The notes: generated by a model not told the origin, from the letters alone. Counted from the stretch's first letter, positions 23,380 to 35,615 are shown. The stretch: DNA of 64,000 nt from Vitellaria paradoxa (GCA_019916065.1 CM034241.1:20909541-20973540), one strand, 5' to 3'. Numbers and translations are program-made.

Positions 23380-26120
23380 AGGAGAAAGGACTTATTGAAT
23401 CAATGGCACAACTGATTGGGTGTTGAAGAGCATGAACCGATGAGCTTGGATCCACTCGATATGGTTGAGATCAAATGACGTGCCCTACCCAATAGGATCT
23501 TCATTTATCTGCTCTGGCCTAGTTAACTTTGTTTGGACATCATCGTTAAGATATGTAGCGCAAAAATTGGTACACTCATCCATCAAATAACCCTTGGCTA
23601 TGGATGCCTTTAGTTGAGCTTTGTTATGCACATACCTCTTCAATGTGTTCGTGTACCTCTCGATCGGATACATCCACCTAAATTAGACAGGGAGACCAAG
23701 TCAGGCTTCATTAGGTAAGTGTATGGTCAAATGAACCATTACATCAAAAAACGTCGATGGAAAATTTTTTCTCTAGGTGGCACAGTGTCAAAGCAATCCT
23801 CTTCTGCAGATCCTTTAAATCTTTTGTACGGAGAACTTTATAACACAATTATCTGAAGATGTTACTGATTATAATTAATGGCTCCACTACATTCTTAAGC
23901 AGATAATTCCTTACTGCTATAGACAGTAACTATTGAATGAGAACGTGATTGTTATAACTCTTCAAACCCTGTAATGTTCTTTCACTCATGTTCACTCATT
24001 TGGAATATTCAAGCAATACCCATCAGATACCTTGACATCCTTCAGGATTGACAAGAAGGCATCCTTCTCTTCTTTGCTTATTGTGTACTGTGTAGGTGGC
24101 ATATATGTCTTGTTGGACTCTCTCTCCTACAAGTACAATAGAGTTCTCAATCCCATCTCCTACAAATCACGTCGAGCGTTGGCACTATCCTTTGACTTCC
24201 CTTTAACACCAAGGATGGTTTATAATATATTATTGCAAACATTCTTCTTAATGTGCATGACATCTAAGTTATGCTTCAGCAGGTTGTCTTTCCAGTAAGG
24301 TAACTTGTAGAAAATACTCTTCGTTTTCTAATTATGAGTTTGGTTCTTGTTTGCACCCGAACTAGACACCAACAAGGGGTCAACAGATCATGAAAATCAT
24401 ACATTGCTCGTATTTACTCTCACTCAATCTGCGCCAAGAAATCAACCCCAGTCATTGGCCTTAGTGCCGGACCATACTGCCTAGTGTCATCAAATAAGGC
24501 TCTATCCCTCCTAAACCTATACAACAGAGGTAGGAAGCGTCTGTGACCCACGTATGCCCACTTTCTACCATGCTTTAGCCAGGTTGACTTCTTGCTCTAG
24601 TTGTAGCAATGAAATGGAAACTTTCATTTCGTGCTCCAATCAAACAGGTTAGTATATACAGGGAAGTCATTGATTGTCCATAATAATGCTACCCGGAGTC
24701 TAAACATTTCATTTCCTTCAGAGTCTCATCACACCCTTAGCCCATAATTCATTAAGCTCTTCAATTAAAGGCTACATATATATGTCTATCTTAACCCTAG
24801 GACCTCTTGGTCTATCAAGCAATGTCAATAGGATCAGGAAAGGTTACTTCATGCACAGCTAGGGTAGAATATTATATAGAACCAATAGTACGGGCCACGT
24901 ACTATGATTTGCCCTAGTTATGGCCCTAAATGGGCTAAATCCATCTATAGCCAAGCCAAGGTACACACTGTGACTATTAGTAGCAAATTTAGGATGTCTT
25001 CGATCAAAATCCTTCTGTGCTGAGGAGTCTACTGGATGGGATAAGTTCCTATCCTCCCTGCTATTTTACACATACCATCTTATCAATTAAGAAATCTCAG
25101 ATGATATAAAATGTCTCCTTAGCCTTGGTTTAAGTAGGAAATAGCACACTTGCCATGCAACCACAAGCTTGCCACAGTTTAAAACACCTGAAATGTTTTG
25201 ACGATCCTAGCCACCCCCGACATACTTTCACCGCGAACTTTGACACATGATACATGTATCGAGGTGGGCATTCTCATTCTGAAATAACATATAATTGTTT
25301 GGACATACATCCAGAGTCTCGTATGTGAATCCTAAATTTTTAGTTAGCTTGTGTGCCCAGTAGTACGAATCAACAAGCTTTGCTTCCATTGGTGAAACTT
25401 TGTGTAACAACTGCAGTAGCATGTCGAATGATGCATCCGACCATTGATTCAATGCCTTCAAATATAACCGTTCGACGATGAATGACAATTTACTAAAATC
25501 CTAGCATCCAGGATACAATTTTGTTTGTGCATCATCGAGTACTTCAAAATATCTTAAGGCTTCGTCATCCACACCCAAGCGAGGATTACTCACACTCATC
25601 AAATCAGTATTACAGCCTCTGTTTTCAAGTGCTAATCGACACGCGATATCAGCTAGCAAACGGGCATTGGATTAGCCTCCTCCATAGCCTTGGCCTCCTT
25701 CTCAATGATTTCCTCCCAGCGAGAGGGGGTATACTTTTCCCTATCGAGAGTCCAATCCTAATACTGCTTTAAGTACCAATTACAGATCAGATGCTCCTTG
25801 ACGAGCTTCTATGTATAGTAATACTAGTTTGCGCACTTTCTATAGGGACAACTAATGTACTCGTTGGGAAACCCATTGGTGAATGTAATGAACTGATTAA
25901 TCCCCTCTGTATATTTCATAGACATCTTATTCGGCAAATCAATCCAACTCTTGTCCATCTTGCTAACTATTTCTGTGGAGTCCCAAAATGAAGATGAATA
26001 ATTACCATAAAGAATCGTATAATATGCAAAGTGCTTAGTCTTAAACTTCACCTTCTCACTGCAAAGTGGTTGGTCGTATCCCATTCGAGAATGCACAATC
26101 CATTTTGCATTTAACAACTC
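23380..26120 (-). pseudogene. CACTA (En/Spm) TNP2-type transposase, decayed
   Basis: It would bind the terminal repeats and cut and paste the transposon. From the N side (26117): MDKSWIDLPNKMSMKYTEGINQFI with CPYRKCAN (transposase-associated domain); LLHKVSPMEAKLVDSYYWAHKLTKNLGF and CPNNYMLFQNENAHLDTC (25228-25488); tnp2 core pieces near 24400-24900; LDVMHIKKNVCNNI (about 24240); and the DUF4218-like WMYPIERYTNTLKRYVHNKAQ with ECTNFCATYL-type sequence (23485-23680). Dozens of stops and frameshifts. The C-terminal end near 23380 meets a copia fragment, and the left terminal repeat is missing. Confidence 0.85.
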
Positions 26121-26619
26121 AATGCCTTCATCCCCTAATTAGATAAAATTTTGACAGCACGTCCACATGGTTCTCCAAGTACATGACACAGATATGACGT
26201 CAGTCGTACTTCATGTATGGACTTGAAAAACAATAGGAAGTCAATCGAAACTCCATCTAACATTGGACATTACATGAGTTGTTGAAGATAAAATGGATAG
26301 TTGTATTCCCAAACTATTTGAACTGGACAATTCAAAAATCACATACGTCAATCCTCGCATGTTCATAAAAAAAACGACGAACCTGGTCGAAGACCTAATC
26401 CGTCACGTAAAGATGACCAAACGGGTGGCATACAAGATTTTCCTAAGTTTCACTAATGCATGCAAATGAATAAAGTAAAGGAGTTCTAAGTTTTTCTTTA
26501 CTTCCTAACTTAGAATAAAGTAGAGTTTTAAGTTTTTTTTCTTTGTGTCCCAACTTAGAATAAAGTAAAGGAGTTTTAAGTTTCTCTTTGTTTCCTAACT
26601 TAGAATAAATTGGGATTTG

Positions 26620-27760
26620 GATTGGATAAGATTAGCCCAAGTAATATCATTAGATTGGATTGGGCATAAGTAATAATTTGATTGGGCCCATATAATATTA
26701 ATTTATCATAATATTTTTCCTAAGATTAGGATTTAAAATTACTTGTTATAATTAATGTTATTACTACTATTATTGTTACTATTTCTGTTATTATCATTTA
26801 ATATTATTAGTATTTAATTACCTAATAATAATATTATAATATTATTATTTAATCTAATTCTTTATTGTATTAATATTGGATTAGAGTGGGCTCAAGTAAG
26901 ATTAGATGTTTGTGTATTACCTATTAATTTAATTAGTTAAATATTATTAATTAACTATTATTAATTAATTACCTAATTATGATATTATTATTTTACTGAG
27001 TTTTCGCTAATATTTGATTCGATTGAGCCTGAGAAAGATATTTGATTATGCCCAAGTAAGATATTGGATTAGACCTAGATAAGATTAGGGGTTCCTATAT
27101 TAACTAATAATTTAACTAATTAAATATTATTAATTAACGATTATTAAGTACCTAATTATAATATTATAATATTATTAATTTCTTAATTATAATATTATAA
27201 TATTATTATTTTTACTTAGTTTTCTTACATTACCAATATTTGATTTGATTGAGCCTAAGAAAGGTATTTGATTGGTTCAAGTAAGATATTTGATTGGGCC
27301 CAGGTAAGATTAAGAGTTTATGTATTAATTAATAATTTAACTAATTAAATATTATTAATGAACTATTATTAATTATCTAATAATAATATTATAATATTAT
27401 TATTTTACCTAATTTTCTTATAGTATTAATATTCGATTGAATTGGGTTTAAGAAAAATATTGGCCTGTGCCCATGTAAGATTAGGGGGTTGTGTATCAAT
27501 TATGAATTTAACTAATTAAGTATTATTAATTGGCTATTACAAATTAACTAATTGTAATATTATTATTTTACTTAATTTTCTAATTATTATTAATATTAGA
27601 TTGGATACTTATTAGTTGGCTATTACCAATTAACTAATTATAATATTATTATTTTACTTAATTTTCTAATTATTATTAATATTAGATTGGATACTTACCA
27701 AAAAAAAAATAGATTGGATCGGGCTCAAAAAAGATATTAGATTGGGGTCAAGTAAATTTA
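26620..27760. repeat. AT-rich tandem repeat array with 'gattgggcccaagtaagatta' core
   Basis: Irregular units begin near 26870, 27010, 27236, 27429 and 27594 (spacing about 140-226 bp). Each has a TTTGATT(G)GGCCCAAGTAAGAT-like core followed by long (TTAAT/ATTAT)-type sequence. At 27540-27700 an 80-90 bp block is duplicated almost exactly. Confidence 0.7.
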
Positions 27761-28290
27761 GGGGTTTGTGTATTAACAATTAACAACTTAATTAATTAAC
27801 AACAAATAAATTAACAAATCATTATTTGGTTCTTATACCATTAATCAAATCATCATTTAATATTTTAAATAATAATAATATTTTTAATAGTCTAACTAAT
27901 TTGATATAGCCGTTATGATATTAATCCAACTAATTTAATTTAAAGTAATTTAATTAAATTATCAATCTTATAATTTATTATTTAATATTTTAACTAATAA
28001 TAATATTTTATTAACTTAGTATTACTATTTTTTGGTAAGTAATATAACTAATTTAATATTATTATTTTCTTAATTTTAATATTTTTAGTATCATTATTTA
28101 ATATTATGAATAATAATAATTTAATTTAACTAATGTAACATTAGTTAATTTATTTGGTTATTATACCATTAATCGATTCATTATTTAATCCTTTAAATAA
28201 TAATAATATTTTTAATAGTCTAACTAATTTAATATAGCTATTATGATATTAATCTAACTAATTTAATTTAAAGTAAATTAATTATATTAT

Positions 28291-29598
28291 TCACCGCTTC
28301 TAGAATGTGCATATAATTAACCCCCAAGTGTAAGGACGTGCGGTATAATTTTAACTCGGTAAGTCCGAGGTCGAATCCAAAGGGAACCTAAGTTTCAGTT
28401 TGTAGGCCTAAGATTTTTTACGCCTAAGTTCGAGAATTAATTTGAAGCAAAATCAAACAAGAGTTTTGACAATATTCCTGAATTTGTTCTAATAAATACA
28501 AGTAACATGAACTGCTAGTAAATAATCTTAAAAAAAGCAAACAAGATCACTTCAAGAATTAAATATAATGAGTTAAAACCCTTGATTTAACATTCAAGTT
28601 TAGGTGGAATAAAATTAAATCATATTAGTGCTTTAATTACCAATTAAAGTTTCATGTCGAATGGAAAAATTAATTGGAGAATATCATCGTTAAAACTCTT
28701 TCAAAAATCCACAATACTCAATTTCATACTCACGTTTAATGGATTATGAAATTGAAAAGTTTATTCTTAAGAAAACACTTGTGGTTTCAAACCTAATCTT
28801 TTCATTTCAAGATTTTCAAGAAAGTTAAAGATTTAAAAACCTTTGTCAGTGATTATCGGAATATGATCAAAAGCTTTTGTTTTCGAAGATTCTTTAAACG
28901 AAAAATCAGATTTGAACAACCAGTGTAGATGTTTAAGCTTTTGCGTATTCATCTACAAAACCCTAGCACATAAAATGATTCAAACATTCCACCTTCCCTA
29001 TGAGGTTAAATCAAGGAAAACGATCTACGCTAATATTGTGTAGAAATCCATACACATAAATCAATAAATAAACGAAAAATAAGAAGATTAAATAAAAAAG
29101 AAGAAATTTGGAAATTTTTATTAAACTAAGAAAACCAAATATCGTACTTCGAAGAATGGAAAGAACGACGAACAATCATGAAAGCTGAAACAAACCCACA
29201 AACGGCTACACAAATCTTGAAAAACATCTTCAAAAATTCCAAAAACAAATTCTCTAAACACTAAAAAAAACTCTTTAGAATGTCAGGAAGAAGTCCTTAC
29301 AAACGGCAGTGCCTCTTCTTTTTATATCCTCCACAAACCCTAAAGAAAACGAAACAAAAAACTTAATCCTGCGTGTCCAGGTGTCCGGGCACCCATCCCA
29401 TGCAAGTGCATCACGAGCTATCCTTCATCATTTTCTTCGTCTTTGGCACTCCCAATTGCTTCGATTGAACCATTTTCACTACAATTAAGAAAAAATTGTA
29501 TTAATGTAAAAAATAACAAAACGCATAAATAAATTAAGAAAATGCATGATTTTGTGTTAAAATAGGATTCTTGCAATTACACTTTTCAAGTGTAATCA
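28291..29598 (-). mobile_element. Solo LTR 'F' (Athila-type), 5-bp target duplication ATTAT
   Basis: 1308 bp. The minus strand starts TGATTACACTTGAAAAGTGT and ends ..GCGGTGA (from GCGGTCA). It is flanked by ATTAT at 28286-28290 and 29599-29603. An acceptor-like TTAATTGTAG ends at 29479 (120 nt in), there is a TATA-like GATATAAAAAG on the minus strand near 29318-29327, and a U5 hairpin at 28355-28369 (CTCGG/CCGAG). It has no internal region, which fits LTR-LTR recombination. Confidence 0.9.
29318..29327 (-). promoter_or_regulatory. Putative TATA box of solo LTR F
   Basis: The minus strand reads GATATAAAAAG, the same form as GATATAAAAGG in the D LTRs. Confidence 0.5.
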
Positions 29599-31171
29599 AT
29601 TATCAATATTATAATTTATTATTTAATATTTTAACTAATAATAATATTTTATTAATTTAATATTACTAAGTTAATATTATTATTTACCTAATTTTAATAT
29701 ATTAATTACCTAATTTTAATATTTTTCATATCATTATTTAATATTATGAATAATAATAATTTAATTTAACTAATATAACATTAATTAATTTATTTGGTAA
29801 TTATACGATTAATTGATTCATTAGTTAATATTTTAAATAATAGTAATATTCTTAATAGTCTAACTAATTTAATATAGCCGTTACGGTATTAATCTAACTA
29901 ATTTAATTTAAAGTGAATTAACTTAGAATTATTAATTTAATATTACTAATTTATAATTAATTAATTTATTTGGTTCTTATATCATTAATTATTTTTTCTA
30001 TTTAATTTATAATTATTTTAATTAAAGCTAATAATATATATATTATCAAAAAATTTATATTTTTAATTAAAATGTTATATAAAATAGAACAAAATAAAAA
30101 TATTAATTCTTAATTGATTTTTAATTGCTAAAAAAATAAAAATTATGTTCTAATAATAATAGTAGTAGTAATTTGCTTAATTTTATCTTTTTCAATATTA
30201 TTAATTACTATTTTCAATATTATAACCTAATTTAACTAATGATACATTAATTACTTTATTCATTCATTATAATATTAATTAATTTATTATTCAATATTTT
30301 ACACAATAACAATATTTTAATTAATTTAATTAATTCAATACTATTATTTCATATTATACTTCAATATTATATTGAACTAATGTAACATTATAATTTCATA
30401 TTATAATAACTTAATCTAATATTAATTTAAGTTAAGCAATATATAAGTAGTTGTTATTATTTTAATCAATTTGCTATTTAATATTTTAAATAATACGATA
30501 TATAGCCATTACAATTTAACATTATAATATTAAAAGTTACGCAATTTAATTATATTTTTAATATTATGTCCTAATAATAATAATAGTAATTTACCTAATT
30601 TTATCCTTTTTAATATTATTTAATATTATTAATATTATAATCTAATTTAACTAATTAATTGAACATTAATTAATGAAAGAAAAAAAAATTCTAACAACAA
30701 ATGAAATAAATCAGCCTTCTAACAGCAAATAAATCAACATTCCAACATTCTAATAGCAAATAAACTAACATTCCAACAACAGTTTATATGGACAAAAAAT
30801 AAAACAACCACAAAAAAAAAAAAAAATAGTGCAAAAATTAGAAGAGCAAATAGCATTATGAACCAAAAAAAAAAAATTAAAGAAAAGAAAAAGTTAAGCC
30901 AAATGCATGTCAAACCAAAACAACATATACCAAAATAATATTTTAACATGCATCAGTGATTCTAATATATAAACAGAACAAAAAACCCAAAACAACATTT
31001 TAACATAATGAATCCAACAAAATCTAGCCAAAAAAAAAGTAATAATAATAGTAGACCAAAAAAAATAGTACATAAAAAAATATAAATATATAACAGTAGA
31101 CTAAAAAAATATCAGTACATAAAAAAAAGTTTCACATCAGCTTCCAAATATGCATTTGTCATATCAGCAAT

Positions 31172-31213
31172 GAGCTCCCAACTCACTAAAAAAAAAAAAA
31201 AAAAAAAAAAAAA
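31172..31213 (+). repeat. Poly-A run inside CACTA 1
   Basis: An almost pure A run of about 26 bases follows 'caactcacta'. Similar shorter runs lie at 30812-30826 and 30866-30877. Confidence 0.8.
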
Positions 31214-31324
31214 ACCTCAAAGCAACATAAAAGAAAAGTTTTCCAGTCCTGTATCCGCTGATCAAGAGCAAGGGAAGATGGAATTGAGTTTCAAACCAAC
31301 CTTAGCCCCAAAAAAAAAAATATT

Positions 31325-31517
31325 AAATCAAAATGAAAGAGAGATGGAAGAAAGGAGGAGGGAAGAGGAGAGGAAAGTTTTCCATACTTGTGTCCGGTGG
31401 TAGTGCGAGCTGGGGAGGAGGGAACGGGGGAGAAAGCACAGAGCACGGGAGAGGGGAATGGGGGGAGGGAAAACGAGAAAGAGAGGAGAGGAAAAAGAGA
31501 GAAGGAGGGGAAAAAGA
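31325..31517. repeat. Polypurine (GA-rich) block close to the CACTA 1 end
   Basis: Nearly 190 bp of A/G on the + strand, thus CT-rich on the transposase sense strand, just inside the subterminal region. It may be a promoter or 5' leader element. The small reading frames across it are low-complexity artefacts. Confidence 0.6.
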
Positions 31518-31539
31518 TGGCTCTTTGCCCGATTTTAAT

Positions 31540-31737
31540 TAGTGAGGCTATTAGCGACTGCTTTTGGCGGTCACTAAAATGGTCGTGCATATTCCTTTAG
31601 CGACCGCTAAAAGTGGTCGTGCATATTGTTCAGTCGTCAATAAGTCAGCCGCAGTACATTTACAACTTGCATTTTAATGACTACTGGTAGCGGTCGCCCG
31701 AAAAAGTCTTCCGCCAATACCTACTTTCCTAGTAGTG
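31540..31737 (-). repeat. Right end of CACTA 1: subterminal repeats and terminal inverted repeat
   Basis: The terminal repeat at 31725-31737 reads CACTACTAGGAAA on the minus strand. Inside it are several forms of TAGCGACCGCTAAAAGTGGTCG (both orientations) between 31545 and 31700, the expected transposase-binding subterminal repeats. Confidence 0.85.
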
Positions 31738-32552
31738 CTGGGACGATACGAATTTACTGATTCATCAATCTTAATTAACTTCCACAACAATTATTGTGCG
31801 TATATTTTTAATTTAAATTTGACACTCCAAAAAAAATAAAAAAAGACATGACCTCATTCCTGGTGATATTTATTGGAAATTTAGTTTTTTTTTTTTTTTT
31901 TTCCTTCAGTTTTAACTTTACACGTATCGTTTTCATTTTATAGGAATATATATTATGGGAGAGTGGATAACTCACTGATATATTTGTGTGTAAATGATTT
32001 TATAAAAGAAAATTATTTTACATGGATTTGTTTGTCCAATCAAATGTAGTTAACATATATGTAACTTATTTTTCAGGGCAAAGAAAAAAGTATTAATTAT
32101 TCTTTGTTCTTTTTCTCATCATCCAATCAATAAAACCCATGGGCTTCCAGTTGTGACGTAACGATAAGCATAATCACAGCTAGTGCGTGAATCTTATCTG
32201 TACAGCGCATGGAAAGCAAAAGAAAGTAATTTTCAGTTCAATGTATATAGTCATAGACCATTGCCCAATCAACTGAAAAATAATAAGATGATGGAAAGAA
32301 CAACTCCTGCACCTGCATGGAAAGTGATTTGTTAACGAAGTTGAGAAGAAATTTGACTTTTTACGACCCTATCTGATGTGGGTTTTCTGTTAAAAAAAAA
32401 AAAAGTTATTTATCGGTGTAAAATTAATCCAATCATACTTGTTGAACTGTGTCACACTGTCAAAAGTCGCCAAAATCGCTGGAAGATACCCTTTATTTTT
32501 TTGTCAATTAATTTTAGTAGAAGGATAGTTTACTTTTAAATTGGGAATATTT
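31738..32552. other. Island between two CACTA ends, no gene seen
   Basis: 815 bp bounded by the right terminal repeat of CACTA 1 and the left terminal repeat of CACTA 2. It has no reading frame of note, no repeat shared with the rest of the window, and two homopolymer runs (31887-31902 T, 32394-32405 A). It is the best candidate for original, non-transposon DNA. Confidence 0.5.
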
Positions 32553-34386
32553 CACTACTAGAAATAAGAATATTAGTGGCCATTAAAAGTAGTCGTCAAA
32601 AATGGGCAAGCGATCACTAAAAAATATTAACGACTACATAGCTACCGTAATAGAAGGGGTGCAAATGCATTTTTGCTAATAAGTATTAGCGATCGCAATG
32701 GCGACTGCCAGAGAATTTACTTAGTGAATTATTGGCAATTGCTTTACCATAATTAGCGACAACCTATTTCTCCCCCGCCACTCGGCACAAGCCATGGCAT
32801 CAATTCCCGCGATGTGGCGGGAAACCATCGGTGACCGCTTACTAAATATTAGCAATCACCAACAATGGCCACAAATAGTAATTAATTTTTTTATTAGTTA
32901 TTTTTTTTAATAATTTCCCATTAGCAACCCTTAACGGCGGTTAGAATAAGCTGTCGTTATATTTTTTAAAAAATTTTATTATTTTTTAATTATAATTTAT
33001 TTATTTTTATATTATATAGTGGAAACTTTTTGTAAATAAATTAGAACAAACATCTTCATTTGCATATAAACAATAAAAAAACAAAATTTAATTACAAAGT
33101 TTTTCATATATAAGTGTAAAACAAAAGAAAAAAAAAATAAAATAAAGCCTATGTAACGATTGGTCAGCTCCAAAATTAGCTCAGTCCCGTTCAAGAGGGC
33201 CAACCGCCATCATTTAAGTCCTCCAATAAAACAATAAGTGAATGAGAACGTGATGACAAAATATAAATAAATTTATAAATTTTTTTAACTATAAATACGA
33301 AAATTAATATTTTTAACTTGAGCAGTGGGGTCATGGCTCTGAATTTGAGACAAACGCCTCTCCATCTTGGCCATCATCTCCACTTGAAGCAATGCCTCTC
33401 GTGCGTTCATCTCTGCTCGGACGATCTAGAGTAGGTGCACACCGTGGCATCTGGCATGGGACAAACTAGTTGCGAATACCTCTGCTTGTGTGATGGACTG
33501 GTGTGGAGTGTCAGCGTCTCACGTGAGCGTGTATCCGTGGTCGTCACGACTAGCGATATAGTAGAATATCTCATCTATCATCGCCTCGGCCTCCCTATCA
33601 TCCACCAACAACTCGCCCAAACATGCCTTAAACTGATCATATGTAAAACAAGACAAGATAGATAAGAAAGATACGTAACTAAATTATATAAAGGAAAATT
33701 TAATATACTAATTAGCCAAAATAAAGGCTTAATGACCTTAATTGCCCGAACCTCTTGCGAATTCTCATTGCGAGTCTCTAACCAGACAGCCATATAATCA
33801 GCCTATGTCCCTGTTCTTGCAACTGTTGAATAACAAATTATATGCTAATAGTATATTATCATAGGAAATGAAGAAAAATAAAATTTTTACGTGATAGATT
33901 AAGGTTTTATCTCATGGCGAACCTGCGTAAAGTGCTGAGTCTCCTCCTTGTGGCCTCAGCCCTACATCTTTCCATTTCGCGAGTTCCTCATAGTCATGTC
34001 CTATTTTCATTTCTTGTTGGTTAGTTTTTGTAAGTTACACTTTACAACTAAAAAACTTAAGAAAAAAATTCAAATCATAATTTACTCACCTGTGACTCCT
34101 GGCTCAATTAGTAACTAATGAGTTCAGCCCACTAGTGGGGGAAGATGCCCATCAGGATATGTTGAAGGATGTCAGGGTCATTCTCGTGGCCCTTCCAATG
34201 GTCAGACTTTACCTTGTTCTTATGGTTCTTCCATATCTTGCGGCACTTGCCATAGCAAGCATCCTAGAACTCAGGAGGAACCCCAATCACATTAGCCTAA
34301 AAAAGGACAAATTACAGGATATTGTGAAAGCCCAAATCTTTAGTCTTGGTAGTAAGAATCATCAAGCTTTGCTCCCAATGGAAAAA
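32553..34386 (-). mobile_element. CACTA element 2, left end, interrupted by E
   Basis: The terminal repeat CACTACTAGAAAT is at 32553-32565, followed to about 33000 by subterminal motifs (TTAGTGGCC, AGCGATCACTAAAA, TTAGCGATCGC, GCGACTGCC, GGTGACCGC). These are related to those of CACTA 1. Coding remnants on the minus strand follow. The LTR of E begins at 34387, and the other end of CACTA 2 is not in the window. Confidence 0.75.
33290..34386 (-). pseudogene. CACTA-associated plant transposase (Ptta/En/Spm) remnant
   Basis: Minus-strand pieces: CYGKCRKIWKNHKNKVKSDHW followed by DILQHILMGIFPH and WAEL (34110-34270); AVWLETRNENSQEV (33740-33790); a helical stretch with EMNAREALLQVEMMAKMERRLSQIQ (33330-33410). 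This pattern (charged KCRK..WK..K block, W.E. block, coiled-coil with MAKMERRL) is that of the plant CACTA first ORF family. Stops, frameshifts and possibly introns break it. Confidence 0.65.
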
Positions 34387-34651
34387 TGATTGCTCACAAT
34401 CATTGTTGATTTTAACCTTATTTCACACTCTTCTTTAGAATGTTTTATCAAATAAAATTTATTTCTTATCATGTTTTGATTATTTATGTTGTTTTTGTGT
34501 GTTTTGTAGGGATATGAAATGAAAACACCCAAAGGAAAGCAACTTGGAAGCTTAAAGAAGCAAATCAGTGGAGAAGTGGGAAAGCTTGCAATGGGTGGAT
34601 GATTGCATAAGGCCATGGGCACACAAGCTTTTGGGCGTATGAAACGGCTTT

Positions 34652-34777
34652 CTCTTGGGCACACGCCACGTTGGGCACCTGACTGTCTTTGCTCTTGGGC
34701 ATATGCCACGTTGGGCGCCCGACTGTCTTTGCTCTTGGGCATATGCCACGTTGGGCGCCCGACTATCTTTGCTCTTG
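34652..34777 (+). repeat. 40-bp tandem repeats with GGGCGCCC palindromes in LTR E
   Basis: Three units of period 40 bp (GTTGGGC at 34670, 34710, 34750), each with 'gactgtctttgctcttgggc' and 'atatgccac'. A fourth, diverged unit resumes after the plastid block at 35385-35430. Confidence 0.85.
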
Positions 34778-34957
34778 AAACCTCACCTCAGATATGAAAC
34801 TTTGAGTATTCAGAGATGCTCTTGTTATTTCCAATAAGATGGCGCGGTAACAGATCCCTTCTTCCAAAGCACGCCCCATTCGTTCTGCTCGCAACAATCC
34901 AATTAGTTCTCCGGGTGAAAAAACATTAGACATTCCATCTTCTGAAACCAACACTTT
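34778..34957 (-). pseudogene. rpoC2: Plastid rpoC2 fragment (nuclear plastid DNA)
   Basis: The minus strand is open for about 60 codons: [56 protein letters not shown]. This is the C-terminal region of the plastid RNA polymerase beta'' subunit. The [14 protein letters not shown] block aligns with the RpoC motif around LLGITKASLATESFIS of bacteria. Sequence upstream and downstream is not rpoC2. It is not expected to be expressed. Confidence 0.88.
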
Positions 34958-35205
34958 CTAGGATTTTGACACGTATAGATATAAAATGAAATTGAATTTA
35001 TTGATCATTACATATAATTCAATTAAGATATTGTATGAAAGTATAGTTTCTGAGATTTTCACCTCATACGGCTCCTTGAGGGTCACAACTAAATCTAAGG
35101 ACCAGTTCAGTATTTTTTATCTTGATCTATTTATAGGATCGTAAAATACTCGCGCAAATAGCTATATTAAATAAGAATTGTCTTTATACGATTTCCAACA
35201 AAATC
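34958..35205 (-). other. Organelle-like linker with group II intron domain V arm
   Basis: Between the rpoC2 and rpoA pieces. Minus strand at 35051-35074 reads GAGCCGTATGAGGTGAAAAT then CTCA, the 5' arm and loop of a group II intron domain V. The 3' arm (..GTACGGTTC) is missing. I cannot tell which plastid or mitochondrial intron it comes from. The rest (35075-35205) has no frame that I recognise. Confidence 0.5.
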
Positions 35206-35384
35206 CGTCAAGCTAGCTATATGTTGTGTATTATCCATGATTTCCACAGAGGGTGGTGAGATGATATCTTGAGCAGTTACATATCCAGGACCTTTGACAT
35301 AAATAGATGCGTTACAAGTTCCATATAGATTACTTCTCAATACTATTTCTTTCAAGTTCATTAAAATTTCATGTACGGATTCTT
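35206..35384 (-). pseudogene. rpoA: Plastid rpoA fragment (nuclear plastid DNA)
   Basis: The minus strand reads [59 protein letters not shown]. This is about 60 codons of the N-terminal half of the plastid RNA polymerase alpha subunit. It joins LTR sequence at 35381-35384 through the shared bases TCTT, and leaves rpoA at about 35206. Confidence 0.9.
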
Positions 35385-35615
35385 TGCTCTTAGGCACATG
35401 CCATGTTGGGCGCCCGACTGTCTTTGTTTTGCTTGTGGGCGCTTGCCGAGAGCTATTTTCTCTATTCTTTTCTTAGGACTTTTGTCAAGCACTTGGGTGT
35501 ACGATAGCCTTAGGCGCACACCAACTTTGTGTTGGGCACCCATGGCCTCTCTCTAGCAGATTTTTGATATTATTTTTTGAATTGTAAATTAACCTTTTTA
35601 CCCTTAATTGTTGTA

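Larger units (their letters stand above)
27836..29980. repeat. 327-bp AT-rich tandem repeat, interrupted by solo LTR F
   Basis: Copies start at 27836, 28163 and 29803 with 'ataccattaat' or a close form. The first spacing is 327 bp. The second is 1640 bp, which becomes 327 bp once the 1308-bp LTR and its 5-bp duplication are removed. A partial copy follows. Confidence 0.85.
26121..31737 (-). mobile_element. 5' non-coding part and right end of CACTA element 1
   Basis: It extends from the transposase start to the terminal inverted repeat at 31725-31737. Apart from the repeats and the solo LTR listed separately, 26121-26620, 29980-30720 and 30720-31160 show only AT-rich sequence and A-runs. Assignment to the same transposon rests on the minus orientation of the transposase and the single right end. 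The length (5.6 kb) is large, and other insertions may be hidden. Confidence 0.5.

Noticed and set aside
34652..34777. 40-bp direct repeats resembling a CRISPR array
   Set aside because: Units are contiguous without unique spacers, lie in a plant LTR, and contain LTR-type palindromes.
34600..34840. Short frames on both strands through the LTR E repeat and the rpoC2 piece
   Set aside because: They fuse LTR repeat and plastid sequence by chance.
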